From Brachypterus glaber (lineage: Eukaryota; Arthropoda; Insecta; Coleoptera; Kateretidae): a stretch of DNA of 64,000 nucleotides. The notes below the pieces were generated by a model that saw only the letters and a program-made list of their open reading frames with translations, was not told where the DNA came from and did not search any database. Below, piece after piece: positions 31,200 through 41,545 of this stretch (position 1 is its first letter; every line of letters begins with the position of its first letter). Location: the NCBI GenBank assembly GCA_958510825.1, contig OY294050.1:45397249-45461248 (forward strand), written 5' to 3'. Both the position numbers and the translations under genes were made by a program.

Positions 31200-34100
31200 C
31201 TTAAAATATACTTTTGTTAGTAGGGCTGGGAAATATCATACCGGGTGTTTTCCCTGGTAGAAAAGTACACAAATCTAACTTAACATAACATTAGATTAGT
31301 GACATTTTTATGTTTAGTCTCAAACTTTATACAAAACTTTAAATATTTTTTAAATTTCCATTATTAATACGTAAGCTATAGTAGAAAATACTCATTTCAG
31401 ACAGCTATGTGCCTAGGTTTAATAATTATTTATTATTTCTATAATGTTTAAAAAAATATCCCCTAAAAGTCAAAATTATAGTAAGTCTGGCAACGCTGTA
31501 TTAGAATTGAAAAAATATTTTGAGATTCTGAATGTATAAATAAATATTAACTAACTAAATATAAAGTTTTTCTGAGAGGTAAACGTATTTATCGAAGTAT
31601 AACAGGATATTACACGAAAAATATTTAGGGCCACCTAAGAAGATGGCTATTTTATAAATAAATGTAACCAAATTATGTTTAAAAATATTATGATTGCTAA
31701 AATATATTAAGATTTATTTATATGAATAAATTTGTCTCCAGCTGCCATTTTATGATGCAGGTAGAAATTTCCTAGTTGACCACGCCCCCTCTGAAAGATA
31801 GAAATTAAACGTACTTAGGGCCACTTGCACCAATGCTGGTTTAACTTTAAACTTGGATTAAATTGACGGCTGACCAATCAGAACTCAGCCTTTTTAACTT
31901 AAACTCGGTTTAGCTGAGTTAATCCCGTACCAAAATTTGGTGCAAGTGGCCCTTATAACGTATTGCTAACTTAAAAATCCAAAGTTAGATTAACGAAAAA
32001 AATCTTACCACAGGAAATTCTTCTGAAGGTTCGATAACTTCCATTTTCACTTCAGAAATATCAAAGATTTTTGGATTTTCGGGTATTGTCGGGGTTTCTC
32101 GGCTACTTTCGGGTATCGATATATCTTGGATTTCTCTGGCATATGTGTGATCTTGAAAGTGACTGGTAAACAGTTTATATGTATTACACATTTTAATTGG
32201 AACTGCTCCAGGTTTTAGGCGCGGATATTTTAACGGAATTACAACCTAAAAAATACACAGTTATATTGGAACTGCTCCAGGTTTGAAAAGCGGCTTTTAA
32301 TGGAATTAAAAACCTAAAAAAAATACACATTTTAATTGAAACTGCTTCAGGTTTTAAGCGCGGATATTTTAACGGAATTACAACCTAAAAAAAATAAACA
32401 GTTTAACTGAAACTGCTCCAGGTTTAAAAAGCGGATATTTTAACGGAATTAAAACCTAAAAAAATACATATTTTAATTGGAACGCGTATATTTTAACAGA
32501 ATTAAAACCTAAAAAAATACATATTTTTATTGGAACTGCTCTAGGTTTTAAGAGCGAATATTTTTACGGAATTAAAACCTAAAAAAAATACATATTTGAA
32601 TTGGAACTGCTCTAGGTTTTAAGCGCGGATATTTTAACGGAATTACAACTTAAAAAATACACAGTTTTATTGGCTCCAGGTTTAAAAAGCGGCTTTAAAT
32701 GGAATTAAAACCTAAAAAAATACACATTTTAATTGAAACTGCTTCAGGTTTTAAGCGCGGATATTTTAACGGAATTACAACCTAAAAAAAAATAAACAGT
32801 TTAATTGAAACTGCTTCAGGTTTAAAAAGCAGATATTTTAACGGAATTAAAGCCCAAAAAATATATACATTTTAATTGAAATGGCTCCAGGTTTTAAATG
32901 ATATTTTAACGGAATTACAACCTAAAAAAACACACAATTTGATTGGAACTGCTCCAGGTTTTAAGCACGTATATTTTAGCGGAATTACAACCTAAAAAAT
33001 ACACATTTTAATTTAAGCTGTTTCATGTTTAATGCGCGGATATTTTAACGGAATTAAAACCTAAAAAATTACACATTTTAATTGAATCTGCTCCAGGTTT
33101 ATGCGCGGATATTTTATTACAACCTAAAATTATAATTACAAAAAATATTCTTTTTACAAATTTATTATACATTGCAGACAAAAAGTCATATCTCTTCTTA
33201 ATTTTTGAAAGAGTTGAGATATCGACTTCAAATATGGAACACGTAAGGGAACGTAAAAGTATTACGTAACGCAAATTTTGGACGATAACTTTTTTCCCAC
33301 CTAACTCGTTTAAATGGAATCATTAAAAAAAATCAAGATATATACAAGAAATAAAAATGTAAATATTTAAAACCTAGCGTCAACGCTAGAATCGACGCGG
33401 CGCCTATGCGAGCACTGGAAATTCGCCGATGACTGCTTATCACGTTAAAAAGTTACGGGGAATGTACCATTTAAAAGAATAACCCTGTACACATGTATGC
33501 ACTTACATTATTTACTATTTTACTCCTTTTTATATCACTTTTATTAAAGTGTAACTCACAGACAGCATGCCTTTGAGGGTGGGCCAGGACCTCCATTGAT
33601 TTTGAAGCTGCTTCAAACCATGCAATTCTGGATGTTTCATCACTTGGCACCTAAAAGGAAATATATTTTTGACCACATTTATTTACTGTAGGTAAAAATA
33701 AACAAGCTACGCATTCCATTATACAGTGCATGTCTTAAGTCCGCCCCCTTTAAATTTGGAACACGTAAATAACATAACCCAAATACTTTTTTTGGTATAC
33801 AGGGTGATCAGTAACTGCCATGCCATTTGAGAGGTGATTCTACATCCAAAAAATAAAAAAAAAGTTCCTGTAAAGGTTGGTCCGGAAATGGGCCCTAAGG
33901 GAGCTACGGCCCTTCAAAGATGATATATTGAATGGGGAACAAAAAAAAGCACCAATAAAATTTTAATGCTGCAGGGTGATTCTTCATTTAAAACTGAGCA
34001 AAAAAGTATGCTTCACCAAAACACCTAAATTAAATATTAAAGGAGTAATAGTCTTTTAAAAAGTAACGTTTTTGGAGGCCCAAAATGTTACTTCCTCTTA

Positions 34101-35533
34101 ATTGCATTTTTTTTTTTTTTGAAAACTGTATCTCCTACAGTGTTACACTATATGACATTTTTTATGTATTTTTACTCAAGGAATCTATATTTTTTACAAA
34201 AAGTCCAAAAAACATACACATAAAAAAGTTTGGGGAAACATTTTTGTCTGTCTAGGCATGCCTAGACAGACATAAACTTATTGCCCTTATTAATACTAGT
34301 ATACATGCAAAAGCTCGTCGCTCTAGCTTAAAGGGTACCAGAGTTATTAATTAAAAACCTTATTTTCATTACAATTTTAAAGGGCCCTAGCTCCTTTAGG
34401 GCTCATTTCTGGACCAACCTTTATAGAAAAGTCCAAAATGATCAAAATTTGCGGTACGTAATACTTGAACATTCCCTAACCCTTATTAAACAGGAAAACA
34501 AATAAAATATTAAACATTTTGCAGACCACCTTTAATCATTTTACGGGCCCCCCTTTGGATTGTTATTCCCAGATTTCATATAAAACCTTCGAAGGATCTT
34601 TAACACGTTCGCGACGACGTGCGCCACCGGTGGTACACAGTCTAATGCATTTTAAATAGGCCACAAAATCCATATGGCTATATTTGAGTTTTACCCGAAA
34701 CACCGTCGTCGCTGACGTGTTGAACAATAAAATTAAACTATCAGTTCTGGTTTTTAAGAAAAACTCAAACTCACAAAAAATTGGTAATTTTCTAATTTTT
34801 GGGTTATTTTTTTTTGACAACCCTATGTGATGAAGAAATTTAGTGAACAGATTCGGATTCAGCAGCCCAAAATCTATGGAAAGCAATATATTACAACCCT
34901 TTTGGTTACAGAATTTATTATTTTTTGTTATGACATTCTTCTTCTTCTTCTTCAAAAATTTTGGTTTTTGAAACTTTTGTTCCTTTTAACCAGTTACAAT
35001 ATAAAGTTGAATTGTTTTTTTTTTTTTTTTGTTAATTTTTCTTATTCTTCTTTAGGTGTCTAGCGTATGATAATAAAGAAGGGTTAGACTGAAACAAACA
35101 AAGGATTTGACTTTTCTCGACCCGGAGCTCGCAGGCCATTTCACACACCCAGGAGAGCCTCGGAAGGAAACATTTACCCGGGGAAGGTTATAGAGTGATT
35201 TTTGATGATTGTAGGAATTGGGTGATAATGTTGTGAATTTTAGGTGAATTGTTTTCTAGAATGTATCTGATAGAGAATGGGGGATGATACCCCGCTATTA
35301 TTAATTTGTTATAAAGATTGTTAATATTGGGAGTGTTGTTTGGGCAGTTAAAAAATATATGATTTATATCGCCTACCTCGCCACATTCACAGAGATTTGT
35401 TATGACATGTTAGGCATTTGTAAAATAATGACAAAATCGTAATACTTACCCGAAACATTGATAGTTTACTGCATCTTGTGGTTTTACAATTTTCGAAGGT
35501 ACAATATGAGTACGTAATTTCTTTTTTTTTCAT
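30579..35533 (-). CDS. THAP-domain protein, four-exon gene
   Basis: The exons are 35533-35450, 33650-33507, 32245-32009 and 31199-30579, all phase 0 with GT-AG junctions, giving 361 residues. Joined, the first three exons make a THAP C2CH zinc finger: C11-x4-C16, 42 residues, then C59-x2-H62 (VCELHF), with the invariant P30 (VPSDE), W39, and the closing AVP motif at 90-92 (KPGAVPIK). THAP domains bind DNA. After the finger comes an acidic, Lys-rich linker with VKMEV and VKMEVKVKEE (sumoylation-like), then a region near 195-275 with spaced aromatic residues (WGIHKHRDYIIFSQ, KQIMFYKTGEIKFFF, ASKICQGV). That region resembles the C-terminal part of other insect THAP proteins in spacing only. Function is unknown; a domesticated P-element-type origin is possible. 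Confidence 0.85.
31247..31815 (-). mobile_element. CCCTAGTAGAAA-family element, truncated, in THAP intron 3
   Basis: CCCTGGTAGAAAAGTACAC at the left and the CTAGTTGACCACGCCCCC part match, inverted, the copy at 58442-59290. A 140-bp MITE takes over at 31816. It begins 47 bases from the exon 4 acceptor. Confidence 0.75.
31816..31955. mobile_element. 140-bp MITE with AGGGCCACTTGCACCA ends
   Basis: Ends are AGGGCCACTTGCACCAA and TTGGTGCAAGTGGCCCT. The body pairs TTTAACTTTAAACTTGGATT against the AACTTAAACTCGG side. Related copies form the array at 36069-36690. Confidence 0.85.
32009..32245 (-). CDS. THAP gene exon 3: AVP motif and acidic linker
   Basis: The acceptor TTTTTTAG precedes GTTGTAATTCCG; residues 77-155 follow. 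PRLKPGAVPIK closes the THAP domain. The acceptor and the first ~60 coding bases form the proximal unit of the array at 32188-33145. The first in-exon ATG (32191) is not the gene start. The exon ends GTG before GTAAGA. Confidence 0.85.
32188..33145 (-). repeat. ~70-bp tandem array duplicating a THAP splice acceptor and exon start
   Basis: About 14 head-to-tail units each carry, on the minus strand, a pyrimidine-rich acceptor (TTTTTTAG), then GTTGTAATTCCG or GTTTTAATTCCG, AATATCCGCGC, and AAACCTGGAGCAGTTCC. The unit nearest the gene is used as the start of exon 3; the others lie upstream in intron 2. Some units are shortened (near 32480 and 32670). Units near 32260-32400 resemble those near 32665-32800, which suggests block duplication. 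Confidence 0.9.
33507..33650 (-). CDS. THAP gene exon 2: W and C-x2-H ligands
   Basis: It encodes residues 29-76, from VPSDETSRIAWFEAASKSM to KRSKIVNN. C59 and H62 in VCELHF complete the C2CH set. It is too short to stand out as an open frame and was found by following the domain pattern. Confidence 0.88.
33798..34427 (+). mobile_element. Family B foldback MITE, right end lost
   Basis: It starts TACAGGGTGATCAGTAACTG and keeps the arms and core to GGACCAACCTTTATAG, where a different TE end takes over. It lies in THAP intron 1. A duplicated GCATGCCTAGACAGAC palindrome is at its centre. Confidence 0.8.
34482..35016. other. Unassigned intronic sequence
   Basis: AT-rich THAP intron 1 sequence with a (TTC)n tract near 34940 and a GC-richer patch near 34600-34640. 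No gene can be supported; the minus-strand frame at 34563-34955 shows no recognisable domain. Confidence 0.35.
35017..35403 (-). mobile_element. LINE 3' fragment with C-terminal cysteine motif and poly(A)
   Basis: On the minus strand the frame reads LCECGEVGDINHIFFNCP, then about 45 more residues to a stop near 35187. This is the C-x-C-G...H...C pattern at the end of ORF2 in Jockey/I/R1-type LINEs. A 3' untranslated part and a poly(A) run (plus-strand T run at 35017-35030) follow. It is 5'-truncated and distinct from the simple-repeat-tailed LINE at 1.8-3.7 kb. Its edge lies 46 bases from the donor site of THAP exon 1. Confidence 0.7.
35450..35533 (-). CDS. THAP gene exon 1: first zinc ligands
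   Basis: It encodes 28 residues, MKKKEITYSY then CTFENCKTTRCSKLSMFR, and ends CGG before GTAAGT. C11 and C16 are the first two zinc ligands. The ATG is the closest one to the domain; THAP domains usually begin at the extreme N-terminus, which supports it. A (GAA)n tract lies just upstream on this strand. Confidence 0.85.
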
Positions 35534-35635
35534 TATGAAGTTATTATTATTGTTATTATTTTTTAGAGGTATTTTTAAAAATTTAAATGTCTTCTTCTTC
35601 TTCTTCTTCTTCTTCTTCTTTACAAAAATTATCCA

Positions 35636-35903
35636 ATCCAATCCAATTCCAGTATGGCTTTTCCCTTTGGGTAGTTGGCCAGCTCGATCTAGTATAATTT
35701 TCAGCCTACGCAAAACCGTCTCACTCTGTAGTGATGTTTGCGCAGACGCCAATTTATAAAAAAATAATAATCTCTTTGAAATTCTTAAAAAAATATCCAC
35801 GTGTACAACGAAATACATTGAAATTAAATCACATATTAATAATCACGACTCACTTAAAAATTTACAATTAAACGAACACTTTCACGACATTACATAAAAT
35901 AAA
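35636..35903. repeat. Repeat shared with 45.89-47.53 kb, upstream of THAP exon 1
   Basis: CAATCCAATTCCAGTATGGC and CCTACGCAAAACCGTCTCAC through AACACTTTCACGACATTACA match the split copy at 45888-45914 plus 47302-47533. The match is high over about 240 bases. The (TTC)n tract next to it is not shared. Confidence 0.75.
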
Positions 35904-36068
35904 AATAATCAAGTCCTGTGCATATCAATGATTGCGATGCTGATGCTGGAATATATCCGCCGAAGCAGTCACATCCGTCCCTTACAAAGATCACGCTGCG
36001 ACTTTTTACAAAAATTAAAATGTTGACACTTAATTAGGTGCGTTCAATGCAGCTCAGCGGAAGGCATC

Positions 36069-36690
36069 TAAGGGCCACTTGCACCAACTTTTGGTACGGG
36101 ATTATCTCAGCCAAACCGAGTTTAAGTTAAAAATGCTGCGTTCTGATTGGTTGGCCGTCAATTTAATCCAAGTTTAAAGTTAAATCATCATTGGTGCAAG
36201 TGGCCCTAAGGGCTGCGTTCTGATTGGTCAGCCGTCAATTTAATCCAAGTTTAAAGTTAAACCATCATTGGTGCAAGTGGCCCTAAGGGCACTTGCACCA
36301 AATTTACGGGATTACCTCAGCTAAACCGAGTTTAAGTTAAAAATGCTGCGTTCTGATTGGTCAGCCGTCAATTTAATCCAAATTTAAAGTTAAACCATCA
36401 TTGGTTAGTTAGAGGTGTCCCTCTATAAACCGTTGTGTTTCTTGTGGACGAATAAACGAATTATTATTATGTATTATTGGTGCAAGTGGCCCTAAAGTAA
36501 AGCTCTATTTATTAAGAGCTTTACCCTAAAGGTGTTATAAAGAAGCTCTTTTTAGGTTTTGGCAAACTTTATAGAACTTAAATTGTTAGGACCACTTGCA
36601 CCAACGATAGTTTAACTTTAAACTTGGATTAAATATACGGCCGACCAATCAGAACGCAGCATTTTAAACTTTGGTGCAAGTGGCCCTTAG
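36069..36690. mobile_element. Array of 140-bp MITEs between THAP and Ubr7
   Basis: Complete or partial copies with AGGGCCACTTGCACCA ends lie at about 36069-36208, 36209-36285, 36288-36495 and 36590-36690. Shared internal words are GCTGCGTTCTGATTGG and GCCGTCAATTTAATCCA. The third copy holds a 70-base extra segment (36408-36478) with GTGTCCCTCTATAAACCGTT and CGAATAAACGAATTATTATT. Confidence 0.85.
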
Positions 36691-37154
36691 GGTCCCTAAC
36701 CAAACTCAGCTTAACTTTTTCAGCTGACTTTCGCTGAGCTTCATTAAACGCATCTATTAATAAAATTGGCAGCCGTGCCATCTTTTACAAACACTTAAAA
36801 GTTGTTAAATTTCCTACGTGACAGTTTCCGCTTAAGATCTACTCTTACGCCATCTCGTATTCAAACTTAAAACGCTAGCCATTTGATAAATTTACTCTGT
36901 GGGTAAATTCTAAATTTTCTTAGTAGATGTCGCCTCCAAACAGTAACACCAACTTAATATTTGATTTAGCAGATGATTACTAGATGGCGCTGTATAGCGA
37001 AGCGGCAATAGTTGGCCCTAGATGTCGCCATGCTAAAAATGCGAATTTTACTTAAATTCGCGCCATTTTGATCTTGGTCGTTTGACGTTGTAATAAGAAA
37101 ATTCGCTGTTTTTATCAACTTACGCGTTTATTTTTAGTTAAAATAAGTGTAGAG

Positions 37155-37313
37155 ATGTCGGAGGAACAAAACGTTGCAGCAGAGCCTCAAAATGAGGACG
37201 AGAATGTCGTAACTTTAACGTTAAACGATGTTTTAGAGTTGGAGGATGAACTTCTGCAAGATACAGCAGCCGTTTTGGGGGCCTCGAATGATAAAAACTG
37301 CTCTTATCCAGAT
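37155..37313 (+). CDS. Ubr7: Ubr7 exon 1: acidic N-terminus
   Basis: It encodes residues 1-53, MSEEQNVAAEPQNEDENVV to NCSYPD, ending GAT before GTAAGT in phase 0. The acidic start and the ELEDELLQDTAAVLG segment are typical of UBR7. C49 begins the UBR box. Confidence 0.93.
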
Positions 37314-40300
37314 GTAAGTAATTACAGATATAACAATTTAGTTGGTGTAAATTTAGACTAAGTAAAATGTGTTTTTATGTAAAATTTCCAACGTTTTGTG
37401 CATCTACGCAGCTGATCTTCTTTAGGGCTTTGACGACCTCATTGACATCAAGTTTTGTATTGTTAGTGAGCAATGTTTAAATAATAGATTCTTGTAATTT
37501 AAGTTAATTTATATTGTTTTTAATGTTTTATGTAAGGCTGTTTTGCTTTAAATGCGTTAATGTTAATATGACAATGAAGCAACTAAACCCTTAGTTCGAA
37601 CTGACCCTTTTTTCGCCTGCCCTAATTGTTCCCTAACAGTACTACTCATAGTCCTTCAAAAACTTGCCAGAGTTTGTAATAAAAGTTTATGGTTAGTCTA
37701 GGGCACAGTTCTCTTTAAGAAATTATACAAATGCCAATAATCAGGGGGTTTATTTATTGAAAAAAAGTGTACATGGATTGTGAGAATCAAAGGATTGTGG
37801 AAGATTGTCAAAGATTGTCAAAAAGATTGTACAAAATTTTAATGAAGATTGTTAAAGATTGTGGGAAGGTTTCAGATGATTGTGGAAGATTGAAGATGAT
37901 TGTGAAGGATTCTGGAGGATTGCAGATGGTTGTGAAAGAAGGAAGTGTCAAGGATTGTAGAAGATTGTTAGATAGGTGTACAATGATTGTACAATAAATA
38001 AATCCCTTGTCAATAATTATTAAAAGAGGGTGCACTCATGGTATAGGTTTTATAAAACCACTTTCATTTAAATTGGTTCCGATCGTAGTCAAAAACAAAT
38101 TTGAAAAGTTCTTTTACAATTGGTATATAATTTACAAAAAGCACCATTTTAATCCACATATGGATGTTTTCAGCAGTATTTGTAATGACTAACTCAATTA
38201 TATCTTAAAAGTTTATATTTCGTTACACATTTTATGAAAAAAATCACAAAAATTTTAAAGTTTTAAGCATTATTCGAATTTTTGCTTTTTTGTTGGAAGT
38301 GTTTTCAAATCCAGTGACCTCAAAAGTCCAAACCCTGTGATACTGTGCAGTTAGGTTTGAAAACCACTGCTTTTTTAAAATATCAAAGGCATGTCAAAAG
38401 ATACATTGACATTAATAAGTGCTCAACAAAGTATTTTTTGTTTAAATTTTTCTCTTATTTTCTTCTTTGATCAAATAGGATTTTCATAAATATAGTTTTG
38501 CAAAGCTGAGACCAACCTTTATGATTATGACCAATGACCATTTTTGGTGTCACGATTTTGAATTCTATAATTCATTAGAGAAAACTGTGAGGGATGTCAG
38601 CTCTTGTCTTTAGGGTGTTTTTGATCAAAATATATCTTGTCTCAGTCATACTAGTGCTGAATAAATTGCCATAAAATGGAAAGACATTTCTTCACCATTT
38701 CTGGTACTATAATCTGAAGAGTAAAGTTTTAAGACACTTTCCTTTTGTATCTGAAGTGATATTATGTGAAGTCGAAGCAGTAGATATCTCATCCACAAGC
38801 ACTTGCTCTGGACGTAGTGCTTGACTAGTAGCTGATTTCACATCAGTGTTTTTAAAAAGAACTGTTTCAAAGTGAATTAATCTGAGATATCCTAATACCT
38901 CATTTAAAAGGACAGCATAACTGAGGAGCAATATTTAAAAAGTTAACAATAGTTATTTATGGTACTAGTGGGTAAAGTAAGATATTGCCCATGAGATTTT
39001 TTTTACTGATTTCGACTCAGAATGGTCTAAACGTCGAGAAATGTGAAAAAAACGTGGTCAAAGACTTTGACTTTTCGGCGAAGATTTCAATACATCGTCA
39101 CTCTTAGTAGCACTAAGTGCCGATGTAATAGGTTTCTGTTTAGGGGCTGTCCATATATTACGTAACGCGCCTAGGGAGGGGGGTCAGAGAATTTGTTACA
39201 GTTTGTGACAGGGGGGGTCTAGGTAAACGTTACGTAACGGAATTTAATAAATTTAATGTTTATTTCCTAAGCTTGGCAGATCTATTTTTATTTCCCTTTT
39301 TCACACAAAAATTGACGAATCTATGCATATTTAAATAATATTGTAATCAGTAAAAAAAACTGTTGACATTAAAAAAAATCTTACGGCCCTGTTCTTGCGT
39401 GATCCTGCCGATGAATCATCGGCGATGATACATTTTCGCGCGGAACAGAACATCAATGGGTGTACTATTTTGTGTACCTGTGCATAAACAATATACGTGT
39501 TATATGTGACACTCAGTGTAAAAAAAAATACCTAGTATTTTTTCCCTGTGTGATATTGATTATGAATATTTTTCTAAAGTTTGAGTGATTTTTTCTGGTA
39601 CATTTTGTTTATGGTTATACTATATTTTAGGTTCATGTTTGTTTTGTCGAGAAAAACGAATCAATAGTAAGAATACAGTTAAATTTATTGCAAAACAAAG
39701 TTTTTATATTGTTACGCGTTACACGGGGGGGGGGGGGTGTTGGTAAATGTGACAGTTTGTTACAATGGGGGGGGGATGGAGTCAATTTTTTTGAAAAATT
39801 GCGTTACGTAATATATGGACAGCCCCTTACCTCAGCAGATAGTATCTTAAATACACTACTATCCGAAATTAGGAAACCGTCCGAAATTAAGCGCCTTTCC
39901 TATACAGTGGAATGCGTAGCATTACATATCTTCACGGCTTGTTTCTATTTCAGGGATATGTGAAGAGACAAGCACTGTACTCCTGCTTGACCTGCATCCC
40001 CGCGGCCAAAGACAACTTCGAGAAAGCCGCAGGCATCTGTCTGGCCTGCAGCTACCACTGTCACGACGGCCACGACCTGGTGGAGCTCTACACCAAGAGG
40101 GAGTTCCGATGCGACTGTGGAAATTCCAAGTTTGAGAATATGACATGTAATCTTTTTAGGTAAATACTATTTTTGTTAATTTTCTTACGGGTTTCGTTTT
40201 CTCAACTAAACAGAGAATTTTGTTTTCTGGAATTTTATATTTCAGGGTGGCCACCAAAGAACTTTTACCTCAAGAAGGATCATGATGAAATCTACCGTAT

Positions 40301-41514
40301 GCTTTGTTTGAAGCGTGAACCAACTACGGTGAGGGGCTGGTGGGGAGTGACTATTGTTTACACTTAGTACGCGTAAAGAGAGAGAAAGAATGTGTAAACT
40401 CACAGTCTAATGTCGTAAAATGACTGACAGGGGGTACAGTGTTGCCGATTGGAAACATTAGTTCTGTATGAGTTTTATATGAACTAGTAGTTTAATTTTA
40501 ATAGATTTAAATATACTATATTATTAAACATAATTATAGTATACACAATAAAGTTTTTTACATTTTTAATTTAAGTATAATGATTTGAATTCATGATAAG
40601 GTGGAAACTACGCAACATCTCTACTAGGTAGCCTGAAAGTCGACTAGCGACATCTACATTTTACACCACAAAGCTGTATCGCGTTTCTGTTAGTAAATAA
40701 ACAAACAAAAAGATGACACCTTCATAAACATTGGTCTGAAATTACTTCTTGAGGTAAAAGTTCTTTGGTGGCCACATTCTAGAAAAATTATTACATGCAG
40801 AATCATTTGTAATTACATATTTATTTTCGTTTTTGTACTACCTAATTAAGTGCTAGCTTAAATATTGTCTACCGTTGTCAAGGCTTGTTTACCTTGGCAA
40901 CCAATAAAATCAGTGAACTTATTTACGCCCCTTTGAAAGTGGCTAAAAAATTCGGTTTTTATTTAATAACTCAGAAACCCTTTAAGATAAAGCAACGAGG
41001 TTTTGCACGTTAACTAATATTAATAAGGCCCATCTTCGTATGTTATTTTCATGTACTTATTTTAACCAGGGTCGTGCGAAACGGGGGGGGCCTTATCAGT
41101 TTTTTGTCCCAAACTTTTTTCTGTATAACTTTTTTGTAATTTTATTTTTGGTATAATATTCCTGAGGTCAAAATATACAATGATTAATTTTTTTTTCTAA
41201 TTTGAAGGCCATTTGGTTGAAAAATGAACCTTATTCTTTTGGATGATATAATAATAATGAAGTATGAATTTTTCAGTGAAAAATCCACAGTAAACGACAT
41301 GAACATATACAATCAAAACTTCTCCGGCCTCTATTGCACCTGTCAGCGTCCCTATCCGGACCCGGAGGATAAGGTTCAGGACGAAATGGTTCAGTGCGTG
41401 ATTTGCGAAGATTGGTACCATACGCGTCATCTGGGTGTCGATTCTCCGGTCACCAATTTTGCTGGTGAGTTTGAATAAAATTATTTGGGGTAATTCCAGC
41501 GTTGCTTACGTTAC

Positions 41515-41545
<31 letters not shown>

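Larger units (their letters stand above)
33243..34482. repeat. Inverted TE-end sequences flanking THAP exon 2
   Basis: GGGAACGTAAAAGTATTACG at 33248 faces CGTAATACTTGAACATTCCC near 34460. Similar ends occur at 12.87 and 25.90 kb. Whether the two ends belong to one element is not certain; THAP exon 2 and a family B MITE lie between them. Confidence 0.4.
35534..37154. promoter_or_regulatory. Divergent intergenic region of the THAP gene and Ubr7
   Basis: The THAP gene starts leftward at 35533 and Ubr7 rightward at 37155, so both promoters must lie in these 1.6 kb unless leader exons are further away. No TATA box in a convincing position was found. Most of the region is MITE and repeat DNA; the non-repetitive part is about 36,700-37,150. 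Confidence 0.45.

Noticed and set aside
31985..32191. The ATG at 32191 as the start of the THAP gene
   Set aside because: In-frame codons upstream encode the AVP motif and follow a good acceptor; the zinc ligands lie in earlier exons.
34427..34436. Another AGTCCAAA-like word near 34430
   Set aside because: It reads AGTCCAAAA and is part of the TE end also seen at 25.9 kb (ATTTTGATCATTTTGGAC), so it was not counted with the recurrent 9-mer.
34563..34955. 130-residue minus-strand frame in THAP intron 1
   Set aside because: No domain, Lys/Asn-rich by base composition, and it overlaps microsatellite and TE pieces.
40173..40367. Frame ending FYLKKDHDEIYRMLCLKREP next to Ubr7 exon 2, as an extra exon
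   Set aside because: It lies in a hAT-type MITE with 8-bp duplications, recurs at 54.9 kb, and is not needed: exon 2 joins exon 3 in frame.
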